Shown piece after piece: positions 34,984 to 42,978 of a stretch of 64,000 nucleotides of DNA. This DNA comes from Cytophagales bacterium (lineage in GTDB: Bacteria; Bacteroidota; Bacteroidia; Cytophagales; Cyclobacteriaceae). The stretch spans positions 124,001 to 188,000 of the forward strand of contig JAKSDQ010000158.1 of assembly GCA_022360015.1 (NCBI GenBank), given 5' to 3'. Numbering within the stretch: position 1 is the stretch's first letter; each line of letters begins with the position of its first letter. The notes below the pieces were generated by a model. It was not told the origin of the DNA, ran no database searches, and saw nothing but the letters and a program-made list of their open reading frames with translations. A program made the position numbers and the translations under genes.

Positions 34984-35019
34984 AAAAAAAGGCGGTCTGA
35001 TTATTTCAGGACCGCCTTT
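34984..35019 (-). terminator. rho-independent terminator between the TPR gene and lptC
   Basis: Perfect arms AAAGGCGGTC and GACCGCCTTT with a 12-base loop. On the minus strand seven T residues follow. It ends the coaX-OMP-TPR transcript and starts only 12 bp before lptC. Confidence 0.85.
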
Positions 35020-35034
35020 GTCAAAGATTGAATG

Positions 35035-36351
35035 TTATCTTTTGTCTATTACGACCTTTTCTTTGATCCAACAACCGACATCCATTGAAGAACCAACTTC
35101 CTTATTCTCAGTAAAAATATCTTCTGCCGATGGAAACTGCTCCTTGGCCGTGGCCATCCTCGAGGAGTTACCTGCCAGCTTATACATTTTATAGGCAGCC
35201 ATATACACGGCACGATCCTCAACCCTGCTCTCCTTTTTAGCACAATCCTCAAAACTTCCAAAGTACAGATCGCCTATGTAAGTATATGCTTCTTTTTTAC
35301 TAGGGTCTGCCCCCGCAGCCTTGCGGTATTGTTCCCGGGCAGAGATTTTGTTGCCTTTTACCCGGTACAAATTTCCGATTTCAATATAGGCGTCGGCTTT
35401 TTTAGCATTATCTTCGGTCAGGTTAATCGCTTCATTAAAATATTTTATCGCATTGTCATAGTCTTTATTTTCCCGGCTTTTAAAGGCTATAAGCAGTGCT
35501 ACACCGTATTCAGGCTCTCTTGCATAAACAGTTTCCGCAGCCTTAATAACAACCGGAAGTTTCGTACACTTCGAATTAAGGGCATGCCCGACAATACTCT
35601 TTGCCAATTTCAGGTCATCGGGATCAGCTTCAAATTTGGGTCCCAGCTTATTTTCTATAAAGTCGCAATCAATTTTTACAATAGCTGCCAACATCCCATT
35701 AATAGTGCTTTTGTATTGATTTAATCTTGCTACGTTTTTCTTTGCTTTCATTTTTTCGTCTATGACCGCATTGACTCTTTCATAGATTTCCAGTATCTCT
35801 TCTTCACTAATATCACCCCCGGTAAGTTTTTTCCTCCTTACAATATCAAAATAGCCAATGGTATTGTTATCGAGCACTTTTGCTCCGTTTAGTTCAAATA
35901 CTTTATCAAACAAATCCAGCAATTCCGAATACCTGGATTTGTCTCCTTTGTGGTATTTGTAGGCTTTGGCGGCTTTTCTGTTTAAAACATATCCTTCCTT
36001 TCCAAAATATTTGATTCTAAGATCGTACATAATCAGGGCCGAGTCCTGATATTTTTTTTTGCCCGCTTCATCCTTTTCAAGGTCTACCAAAGCCTCATAA
36101 ATCTTGGCGCCGTTGATATAGATAGAGGGATTCAAGTCAGGGGCATTTTTCAAAAGCCAGGTTAAATGCGGCACCGCCTCTTTGAAATTTCCCATTTTTC
36201 TACTATCATTATAGAGCGCATTTTTAGCTTTTGCCTGGGATTCCATTTCGGGATCCGATGGCCATTTCCAGGCGCTTCCTCCATTTTGCGCGGTAACGAT
36301 GCCAGTTGTAATGAGGATTACAACTAAACTAAAAATAATTCTCATCTTCAT
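35035..36351 (-). CDS. secreted TPR protein in the coaX operon
   Basis: Start taken at ATG 36351 (MKMRIIFSL); an upstream ATG would overlap the previous gene. A signal peptide ends near GIVTAQN. The 438-aa mature region has TPR units (YINGAKIYEALVDLEKDE, ALLIAFKSRENKDYDNAIKYFNEAI, AYIEIGNLYRVKGNKISAREQYRKAA). No catalytic motif. Placed after coaX and an outer-membrane beta-barrel, so it may act in the periplasm with that barrel. A terminator follows. Confidence 0.8.
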   Translation of the reverse strand: MKMRIIFSLVVILITTGIVTAQNGGSAWKWPSDPEMESQAKAKNALYNDSRKMGNFKEAVPHLTWLLKNAPDLNPSIYINGAKIYEALVDLEKDEAGKKKYQDSALIMYDLRIKYFGKEGYVLNRKAAKAYKYHKGDKSRYSELLDLFDKVFELNGAKVLDNNTIGYFDIVRRKKLTGGDISEEEILEIYERVNAVIDEKMKAKKNVARLNQYKSTINGMLAAIVKIDCDFIENKLGPKFEADPDDLKLAKSIVGHALNSKCTKLPVVIKAAETVYAREPEYGVALLIAFKSRENKDYDNAIKYFNEAINLTEDNAKKADAYIEIGNLYRVKGNKISAREQYRKAAGADPSKKEAYTYIGDLYFGSFEDCAKKESRVEDRAVYMAAYKMYKLAGNSSRMATAKEQFPSAEDIFTENKEVGSSMDVGCWIKEKVVIDKR

Positions 36352-36368
36352 AACTTTGTATTTTCTAA

Positions 36369-37652
36369 TTAGTTCAATACTCTTCTTTGGAACCAACGGT
36401 CATTAAAACTAATACCAAAATAAACCCTAACATAATTCTCCTGAATTAAACCGTCATCAGTGGTTCCTCTTTGGCCATATTTAAAGGCCAGATTCATGGT
36501 TGACAGTCCCTTGACAGGGAAAGAAACCCCAAAATTTATACCAAAGTCGTCCAGTTGTTGGTCTGAAACCTCAAATGGTGTTTTTTGATAATCAAAGCCC
36601 AAGCGGTAAGTTACCCGTTTCAAATAGCTTTCAACTGAGGTAATATCGGGCGTAAACTCAGCCCCTAAGTTAATGCCATAATTGTCAACCAATGATGCAT
36701 TTCTTTGTTCAAAATCCTGAAAGTCAGACCAGTTATTCATATGCAAATCGGCACCGACTGTTAATTTATAAAGTATTTCATAAGAAAGCCCAAACCCAAG
36801 CCTTGAAGGCAAACGAATATCGCCTCTCGAATCGTCTATCAAGGTGTCAACCGAAACCTGACTGTTACCTACCAAACGTCTTAATTCTCCTGTCTTCAAC
36901 TTTTTTGCCCTTAGATCTGACTCAATATCGTAAGTGAATCCGATATTTAAAAACCTCTTATCTTTAATTTCCAGGCTGTAAGCCAGACCGGAGGACAATG
37001 TAAAGCCATGAATGCTGGTTTTATCAACCACGGAGGTAAGCAAACCTATGGGAAAATCCTGATCCCCGGGCAGGGCCAGGGTCTCGTTCACAATGGAGCC
37101 GAACAGAATGGAAGCCTTTACTCCTATGGACAGGTTTTTAGCGATTTTAAATCCATTGGAAAAATAGGCTTGTGTGAGACCTCCTTCTCCCGTATAATTA
37201 AAGGTAAGCGGTATTTCATCATTTCCTATCACCGTACCTTCCGATAGAATATTGTAGTTAACTGTGGTCAGAGGCATGATACCCAAACCGGATGTCCACC
37301 GGTTACTGATTACCGGAAAGGCCATTGCAAAATAGCCCAATCCTCCTCCTGAGTTGTTTTGGGATAAACCACTGTCATTTTCCAGGCGTCTTGATTCATA
37401 CACCATACCCGCTTCCAGTACGGTAAAGACGTTTTTTGTCAATAATGCGGGATTGAGATTATTAAGGTACCAACTCTGACCATTGCTCACACCAATACCT
37501 CCCATTCCCAAATTGGTAGTAAAGGCCGCAGAATTAATGTCACCCAAACCGTTAACCGTGTAAGGGGAAATATTTATCTGGCCAAGCACAATATTGCCAC
37601 TTGATAGAAATAATGTCAAACCAAGAAAAAACCCTCTACAAGCCTTTAACAT
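36369..37652 (-). CDS. outer membrane beta-barrel protein, FadL/PorV-like
   Basis: 427 aa with signal peptide (GLTLFLSSGNIVLGQ). The mature part has amphipathic strands typical of a barrel (GLGYFAMAFPVISNRWTSGLGI; GVKASILFGSIVNE; FLNIGFTYDIESDLR) and ends in a strand with YFGISFNDRWF. It resembles the OMPP1/PorV group without a clear assignment. It overlaps the coaX end by 17 bp and is followed 17 bp later by the TPR protein, so the three are one operon. Confidence 0.72.
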   Translation of the reverse strand: MLKACRGFFLGLTLFLSSGNIVLGQINISPYTVNGLGDINSAAFTTNLGMGGIGVSNGQSWYLNNLNPALLTKNVFTVLEAGMVYESRRLENDSGLSQNNSGGGLGYFAMAFPVISNRWTSGLGIMPLTTVNYNILSEGTVIGNDEIPLTFNYTGEGGLTQAYFSNGFKIAKNLSIGVKASILFGSIVNETLALPGDQDFPIGLLTSVVDKTSIHGFTLSSGLAYSLEIKDKRFLNIGFTYDIESDLRAKKLKTGELRRLVGNSQVSVDTLIDDSRGDIRLPSRLGFGLSYEILYKLTVGADLHMNNWSDFQDFEQRNASLVDNYGINLGAEFTPDITSVESYLKRVTYRLGFDYQKTPFEVSDQQLDDFGINFGVSFPVKGLSTMNLAFKYGQRGTTDDGLIQENYVRVYFGISFNDRWFQRRVLN

Positions 37653-38394
37653 TATAGCCTAAAATTCTATTTAAACCTATTAATACCAAATCAGGGATAA
37701 AAGTCACATGAACAGAAAGATTTCTTTTCAGCAACTGTGAGTCTCCACCGCAGACAATAATTCGTAAATCTGCAAATTTACTGGCATACATCCGAATCAT
37801 TTGAGTAATTTCTGCCATTGTTCCGTGCAAAACACCGCTTAAAATTGACAATTTTGTAGTTTTACCAAGCCAGGGAACCTCCTCTTCTACCTCAACCATG
37901 GGAAGGCGCGCCGTAAATTCGTGTATTGATCTGAATCTCAGATGAATACCGGGAGAAATAGCCCCTCCTTCATATTCCCCTTCCTTATTAACCAGATCAT
38001 ACGTAATACAAGTTCCAGCATCTACCACTAAATTATTTTTATCAGGAAAAAGGTTATTGGCACCAACCACCCCTGCCAAACGGTCCAGTCCCAAAGTGTC
38101 TTTGGTCTGGTAATGATTTTTTACCGGTACAGGAGTTTTATGACTCATTATCAAGCAGTTAACTTCCTTTGTGATCTTGTCGGCAATAGCGCCAACTTCC
38201 TGATTAACAGAAGAAAGGATGACATTTGCAGGCAGGCGATGATTAACCATATCGATGAGCTGCTCAATGCCCAGACCTTCTAATTTCTCCACCAACTCAT
38301 CGCCTTCAAAAATTCCACATTTTGCGGAAGTGTTACCCAAGTCAATGGCAAAGTTCATCCACTTGTCCTTATTCAGTTCTTTAGAAGATGACAA
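37636..38394 (-). CDS. coaX: type III pantothenate kinase
   Basis: First enzyme of coenzyme A synthesis, phosphorylating pantothenate. 252 aa. Phosphate motif IDLGNTSAKCG at about 17-27 and the pair DTLGLDRLAGVVGA and VVDAGTCITYD mark the CoaX family of the ASKHA fold. A start at the second methionine (MNFAIDLGN) is possible, giving 240 aa. First gene of the operon with the outer-membrane and TPR proteins. Confidence 0.93.
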   Translation of the reverse strand: MSSSKELNKDKWMNFAIDLGNTSAKCGIFEGDELVEKLEGLGIEQLIDMVNHRLPANVILSSVNQEVGAIADKITKEVNCLIMSHKTPVPVKNHYQTKDTLGLDRLAGVVGANNLFPDKNNLVVDAGTCITYDLVNKEGEYEGGAISPGIHLRFRSIHEFTARLPMVEVEEEVPWLGKTTKLSILSGVLHGTMAEITQMIRMYASKFADLRIIVCGGDSQLLKRNLSVHVTFIPDLVLIGLNRILGYNVKGL

Positions 38395-38560
38395 AAGTAA
38401 TAAAAATAGATAAAGTTTACACTGTATTTAATGCCTTATACCGAATAAAAGTTGTCTTAAGGGCTTGGTATAGCGTAATATGGGGGTTATTGGTGTCTTT
38501 TACTTAGATTCTTTTTACCTTTCAACTAAAATATTTTTCAGGCATCATCAATTAATTTCG

Positions 38561-38568
38561 TAGCTTTG
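38561..38568 (+). promoter_or_regulatory. -7 element before the amino-acid dehydrogenase gene
   Basis: TAGCTTTG matches TAnnTTTG, 22 bp before the ATG at 38591. No good TTTG at the -33 position. Confidence 0.4.
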
Positions 38569-38590
38569 CGAGCTAATATATGGTGAGCCT

Positions 38591-39817
38591 ATGAAGGAAT
38601 TGTTGGCAAAATTTGAGAATAAAAAGCCGGAAATTGTGTTCGAATGGCACGATTCACAGACAGAGGCCAGGGGCTGGGTAGTAATTAACTCATTAAGAGG
38701 CGGAGCGGCAGGTGGGGGAACCAGAATGAGAAAAGGATTAGACAAACGGGAGGTTGAATCCCTGGCTAAGACGATGGAGGTAAAGTTTACCGTATCAGGC
38801 CCACCGATCGGAGGGGCAAAATCGGGTATTGATTTTGATCCCAATGATGCCAGAAAAGAGGCCGTGCTGAGAAGATGGTATCAAGCCGTAATCCCGCTTT
38901 TAAAGAAATACTATGGCACCGGCGGTGACCTGAATGTGGATGAAATAAATGAAGTCATTCCCATTACTGAAAACTACGGGCTGTGGCATCCGCAGGAGGG
39001 TGTGGTAAACGGACATTTTAAAGCTACAGAACCACAAAAAATAAGGAAACTAGGGCAGTTGAGGCAAGGGGTTTCCAAGGTGATGGAGGATCCAAACTAC
39101 ACACCTTCGGTTTCCAAAAAATTCACCATTGCGGATATGATCACAGGCTTTGGGGTGGCTGAAGCAGTAAGGCACTATTATGATTTATGGGGTGGCGAAA
39201 TCTCAGATAAAAGGGCCCTCATTCAGGGCTGGGGTAACGTTGGATCGGCCGCTGCCAGTTACCTAGCCAAATTTGGGGTCAAAATTGTCGGGATTATTGA
39301 CAAATCGGGTGGAATCATTTCGCAACAGGGACTGGGACTGAAGGAAATTAAACAACTACATGTAAACCGTAATGGTAATACGTTAAAAGCTGACGGGCTT
39401 ACCGGCTTTGATGAAATGAATGAGAAGTTCTGGGATCTGGGTGCTGAAATATTTATCCCCGCAGCGGCCTCAAGGTTGGTATCAAATGATCAATTGCAAC
39501 GTATGATTGACAACCATCTTGAAGTAATCTCCTGCGGCGCCAATGTGCCTTTCAATGATCCGGAAATTTTTTTCGGACCTACGGGAGAAAAGGCCGATGC
39601 CTGTGTTTCCGTTATCCCGGATTTTATAGCCAATTGTGGTATGGCCAGGGTATTTGCCTACTTGATGAGTGAATCTATTGAGCTAACTGATGAGGCAATT
39701 TTTGCCGATACCTCTGCCACCATCAGGAATGCTTTACAAAAAACCTACAACATCAACCCAAAACCAGTGCATATTGCCAAAACTTCTTTTGAAATTGCTT
39801 TAAATCAATTAATCTGA
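38591..39817 (+). CDS. Glu/Leu/Phe/Val dehydrogenase
   Basis: NAD(P)-dependent oxidative deamination of an amino acid, 408 aa. Substrate domain: GGAAGGGTRMRKG at about 38-50, GPPIGGAKSGIDFDP with the catalytic Lys at about 80, GTGGDLNVDEINEV with the catalytic Asp. Rossmann domain: IQGWGNVGSAAASYLAKFGVKIVGIID near 214-240. It is the branched type common in Bacteroidota; glutamate or leucine are both possible substrates. Single gene. Confidence 0.88.
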   Translation: MKELLAKFENKKPEIVFEWHDSQTEARGWVVINSLRGGAAGGGTRMRKGLDKREVESLAKTMEVKFTVSGPPIGGAKSGIDFDPNDARKEAVLRRWYQAVIPLLKKYYGTGGDLNVDEINEVIPITENYGLWHPQEGVVNGHFKATEPQKIRKLGQLRQGVSKVMEDPNYTPSVSKKFTIADMITGFGVAEAVRHYYDLWGGEISDKRALIQGWGNVGSAAASYLAKFGVKIVGIIDKSGGIISQQGLGLKEIKQLHVNRNGNTLKADGLTGFDEMNEKFWDLGAEIFIPAAASRLVSNDQLQRMIDNHLEVISCGANVPFNDPEIFFGPTGEKADACVSVIPDFIANCGMARVFAYLMSESIELTDEAIFADTSATIRNALQKTYNINPKPVHIAKTSFEIALNQLI

Positions 39818-39939
39818 CACTAATTATTAGACAAATATGAATTTTTGAATAAATCCTGCCGAGTATTTCTGGCTTGTTTGCTTTTAAAGGCATTAGATTC
39901 TATTTTAGTAATACCTAATCTTATTAACCTAACCTCTTA

Positions 39940-40119
39940 ATGAATAAGTTCTTAATCCCGTTTTTTTTGTCCCTGATACTGCTGCTGTTTTCAAATTATT
40001 CGTTAAGCTACGCTTTAGACTCCCCAACTTCCCCCCCCCAAAAAACGCTCTTTCAGTTAACCGAAATAGTAACCCGATTGCAGCAAACAACATTCCGGAG
40101 GCTGAAACTCCATCTATGA
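39940..40119 (+). CDS. signal-peptide ORF out of frame with the downstream antiporter
   Basis: ATG at 39940 gives 59 aa beginning MNKFLIPFFLSLILLLFSN, a good signal peptide, then continuing past a C9 tract (40031-40039) into an unlikely sequence that ends exactly over the ATG of the antiporter (ATGA overlap). One extra base in the C9 or the following A6 run would fuse the signal peptide in frame to residues leading directly to MKDDPEANTEDE of the antiporter. This is therefore more likely the 5' part of that gene than a separate peptide. Confidence 0.5.
   Translation: MNKFLIPFFLSLILLLFSNYSLSYALDSPTSPPQKTLFQLTEIVTRLQQTTFRRLKLHL
40031..40045 (+). repeat. C9-A6 homopolymer tract
   Basis: Nine C residues followed by six A residues. 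Such a tract is prone to slippage during replication and to sequencing error. It lies at the point where the signal-peptide and antiporter frames must join. Confidence 0.85.
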
Positions 40120-41486
40120 AGGATGATCCCGAAGCCAATACTGAAGATGAACATCACCATGCCCCGGGCTGGACTGTGATTCCTTTTATATTATTATTGC
40201 TAATGATCGCAACAGGGCCGCTGTTTTATGAGCATTTCTGGCATAAAAACTACCCTAAAATAGCTGTTTTTCTGGCTGCTATTGTGGTTTTATATTATGT
40301 TTTCGCACTTCATAATACCCATGGCCCCATTCATGCGCTGATTGAATATGTTCCGTTTATTTCATTATTATCTGCCCTTTACATAGCTTCCGGAGGTATT
40401 TCTATCCATATTGATAAAAAAGCCACTCCCAGGGCGAATTTGGGGTTGCTTTCAGTTGGGGCTGTTATATCCAACATCATCGGAACTACGGGGGCTTCCA
40501 TGTTACTGATCCGGCCATTTGTTCGTTTGAACAGGAATCGTATCCGGTCGTATCACATTATATTTTTTATCTTCATAGTCAGCAATATCGGCGGTTCCCT
40601 GACCCCGATCGGTGATCCTCCTTTGTTTTTGGGCTTTTTAAAAGGGGTACCTTTTAAATGGACCATGATCCATAATCTGCTGCCCTGGGCTTTCGCATGT
40701 ACTTTACTATGCACTGTCTTTTATCTTTTCGATAAGCGAAACAAGGACACTCCGGAAGATCCCGAAGAAGAGCCGGTTACTTTTTCCGGCAAGGTGACTG
40801 TTGAAGGAAGCAAGAATTTTCTCTGGCTGGGACTGGTGATAGTGGCGGTATTTTTTGACCCCAATATTTTTGACTGGGTGCCAAGTATCCACTATGAAGG
40901 TACAAAGATATCTTATATCAAAGAGACAATCTGGTTGATGGTGGCTTATGCCTCTTACAGGCTTGCCAGCAAAAAGGCAATCAGTGATAACGATTTCAGC
41001 TTTGAACCTATCAAAGAAGTTGCCTTTCTGTTCATAGGCATATTTGCTACCATGATGCCTGCCATTGAGTTGGTGGGAAATTTTGCATCTTCTGAAGATG
41101 GGTCAAAGTTGATAACCCATAACACTTTGTATTGGGGAACCGGTTTTCTTTCCGGACTTTTAGACAACGCCCCTACCTATATCAATTTCCTGACCGCCGC
41201 CATGGCTGCCAAGGGAAGGGATATTTCAGTGATGTCAGATGTCATTGATTTTGCGAATGGGGGTCTTCCACAATCTATCCTTTACCTTAAGGCCATTGCT
41301 GTCTCAGCGGTTTTTTTTGGTGCGATGACTTATATCGGCAATGGGCCTAATTTCATGGTAAAATCAATCGCTGAACAAATAGGCATTAAAATGCCCTCAT
41401 TTTTCGGTTATATCATCCGATACTCCATTCCTGTATTGTTGCCTGTACTTTTCATTGTCTGGCTGATATTTTTCGCCTTTTACTAA
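40116..41486 (+). CDS. sodium:proton antiporter (NhaD-like, ArsB/NhaD superfamily)
   Basis: 456-aa inner-membrane protein with about eleven hydrophobic segments. NhaD-type marks: HNTHGPIHALIEYVPFISLLSALYIASGGI near 66-95, NIIGTTGASMLLIRPFVRLN, NIGGSLTPIGDPPLFLGFLKGVPF, and LLDNAPTYINFL near 348-360. Exchanges Na+ (or Li+) for H+. The acidic, histidine-rich N-terminus (DEHHHAPG) before the first span fits the end of a signal-peptide-plus-linker region encoded out of frame just upstream. Ends 8 bp from the convergent TPR gene. Confidence 0.88.
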   Translation: MKDDPEANTEDEHHHAPGWTVIPFILLLLMIATGPLFYEHFWHKNYPKIAVFLAAIVVLYYVFALHNTHGPIHALIEYVPFISLLSALYIASGGISIHIDKKATPRANLGLLSVGAVISNIIGTTGASMLLIRPFVRLNRNRIRSYHIIFFIFIVSNIGGSLTPIGDPPLFLGFLKGVPFKWTMIHNLLPWAFACTLLCTVFYLFDKRNKDTPEDPEEEPVTFSGKVTVEGSKNFLWLGLVIVAVFFDPNIFDWVPSIHYEGTKISYIKETIWLMVAYASYRLASKKAISDNDFSFEPIKEVAFLFIGIFATMMPAIELVGNFASSEDGSKLITHNTLYWGTGFLSGLLDNAPTYINFLTAAMAAKGRDISVMSDVIDFANGGLPQSILYLKAIAVSAVFFGAMTYIGNGPNFMVKSIAEQIGIKMPSFFGYIIRYSIPVLLPVLFIVWLIFFAFY

Positions 41487-41494
41487 AGCCGATG

Positions 41495-42061
41495 TCACAA
41501 CTTTTTCAGAATTTCTGCGGCCTTGTTTTTGTAGGGTAAGTCGGATGACACAATCGCTTTAAATAGCTTCTGAGCTTTTGCCTTTTGACCTGCCTTTACA
41601 TAGGCCAGACCGAGGTACCACGCAGATGGGGCTGAGAAAGCAGGATCGTTTAATTGCATCACCTCCTGAAAATCAGCGATAGCAAATTCCGTATTTCCCG
41701 ACGCAAGCTGACAAATGGCATAATAAAACTGCCATGTGGTATTGCCCGGATCGTCAATCACTGCCTCCTCAAACTTTATCATCGCCGCCTTATAATTTCC
41801 ACTTTCGTACAGGTCCATAGCATGGCGGTATTTCTGGTAATCATATCCGTCACCAGTTTTCAAAACATTAGTAAAAGGCTGGAAATAAACCTGATACAGA
41901 CTTACTCCGGATGCTTTGTTACCAAAAATCAAATGTGTTACCGCCCATAAAACAGCAACCGTCATTATCACGGTTAGCAGTCGCACCAATCTGCCAGGGG
42001 TACGGAGGTTTGCCAGTTCAACCTCCTGACCGTTATTTTTTCTTTCTAAAGATGATTTCAT
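41495..42061 (-). CDS. membrane-anchored TPR protein, paralogous to the anti-sigma TPR region
   Basis: Start taken at ATG 42061 (MKSSLERKNNG); an in-frame ATG 15 codons earlier is less credible. About 188 aa: short polar N-terminus, one span (LLTVIMTVAVLWAVTHLIF), then TPRs (YRHAMDLYESGNYKAAMIKFEEAV; AWYLGLAYVKAGQKAKAQKLF) ending in AAEILKKL. The YQVYFQPFTNV after the span and the ending match YQAYFETYDNV and AKEILKKISK of the product at 12020, but the cytoplasmic N-terminal domain is missing. No sigma gene is adjacent. Confidence 0.78.
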   Translation of the reverse strand: MKSSLERKNNGQEVELANLRTPGRLVRLLTVIMTVAVLWAVTHLIFGNKASGVSLYQVYFQPFTNVLKTGDGYDYQKYRHAMDLYESGNYKAAMIKFEEAVIDDPGNTTWQFYYAICQLASGNTEFAIADFQEVMQLNDPAFSAPSAWYLGLAYVKAGQKAKAQKLFKAIVSSDLPYKNKAAEILKKL

Positions 42062-42319
42062 CGTATTGTAATCATTTGATAAACCTTTAACGGACAAAAT
42101 TAGCATAAAAGTGTCTATTTCATCGCAGTTATGATTTGATTCCTGTAAGAGCCAGATACAATTACATTGATTTTTTTACTTTTGTTGTTTTTTTCACGTT
42201 AATACACCAGATACCGCCAAAGCCTAATTATATTTGCCAACCATATAGCCGCCCGCCTGTATACATTATGGTGACGATCAAATAATAAATAACCTCGTGA
42301 GTCAGTTATTGATTTAATA

Positions 42320-42327
42320 TATCTTTG
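42320..42327 (+). promoter_or_regulatory. -7 element immediately before the OmpH-like gene
   Basis: TATCTTTG matches TAnnTTTG and ends five bases before the ATG at 42332. If used, the mRNA would have almost no leader. Confidence 0.4.
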
Positions 42328-42331
42328 CGGC

Positions 42332-42898
42332 ATGAAAAAAATAGTTTTCTTCTGCTTTTACCTGATTTTTTTGGTAAGCCTCGTGGATAACATTCAGGCT
42401 CAGAAAAAAGATGTACCCAAACAAAACAAATGGGGGTATATCGACACTAATTTTATTTTAAGTAAAATGCCGGACTACCAAAAGGCACAGGAAGAAATAG
42501 CGCTCTTGTCTGAAGCCTGGACCGAAGAACTTAAAACTAAATACCAGGAAATCGATACCCTGCAAAATGATTTGCAGGAAGAGGCTGTTTTATTGTCACT
42601 CGAAGAAAAAACAAAGCGAATGGAGGAAATCAAGGCTAAATCCGATTCACTAAACGCTTATCGCCACAGCATCTTCGGCATTGATGGGCAGTTTTTTCAA
42701 AAGAAAAAGGAAATTTTAAAAACAGTTCAGGACCGGTTATTTGAAGCCATTGAAAAAGTGGCTGAAGAATACAAATTGCAGACTGTCTTTGACAAAGCCG
42801 GTGATCAGAATATTATTTATATCAATCCCGTCCATGATTACTCCGATTATGTACTTGAAAAGCTAGGCCTTGGCGACCCCAATGACATTATAAGATAG
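42332..42898 (+). CDS. OmpH/Skp family periplasmic chaperone
   Basis: 188 aa. A signal peptide ends near NIQAQKK. WGYIDTNFILSKMPDYQKAQEEIA follows, the family N-terminus, then a long coiled-coil (EEAVLLSLEEKTKRMEEIKAKSDS; KKKEILKTVQDRLFEAIEKVAEEYKLQTVFDKAG). Skp-like proteins hold unfolded outer-membrane proteins. Followed by aspS on the same strand, 80 bp away. Confidence 0.87.
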   Translation: MKKIVFFCFYLIFLVSLVDNIQAQKKDVPKQNKWGYIDTNFILSKMPDYQKAQEEIALLSEAWTEELKTKYQEIDTLQNDLQEEAVLLSLEEKTKRMEEIKAKSDSLNAYRHSIFGIDGQFFQKKKEILKTVQDRLFEAIEKVAEEYKLQTVFDKAGDQNIIYINPVHDYSDYVLEKLGLGDPNDIIR

Positions 42899-42946
42899 TT
42901 AAATCATCTCTCTTGAAATAAATCGGGCAAAAGACAAAACTATTGT

Positions 42947-42954
42947 TAAATTTG
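42947..42954 (+). promoter_or_regulatory. -7 element of aspS
   Basis: TAAATTTG is an exact TAnnTTTG match, placing the transcription start near 42960. This rules out the upstream in-frame TTG codon as aspS start and supports ATG 42979. Confidence 0.5.
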
Positions 42955-42978
42955 CGGTCGGATTTAAAAACTGATGTC

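Noticed and set aside
42943-42978. TTG start of aspS
   Set aside because: It lies upstream of the transcription start predicted from the -7 element; family alignment starts at 42979.
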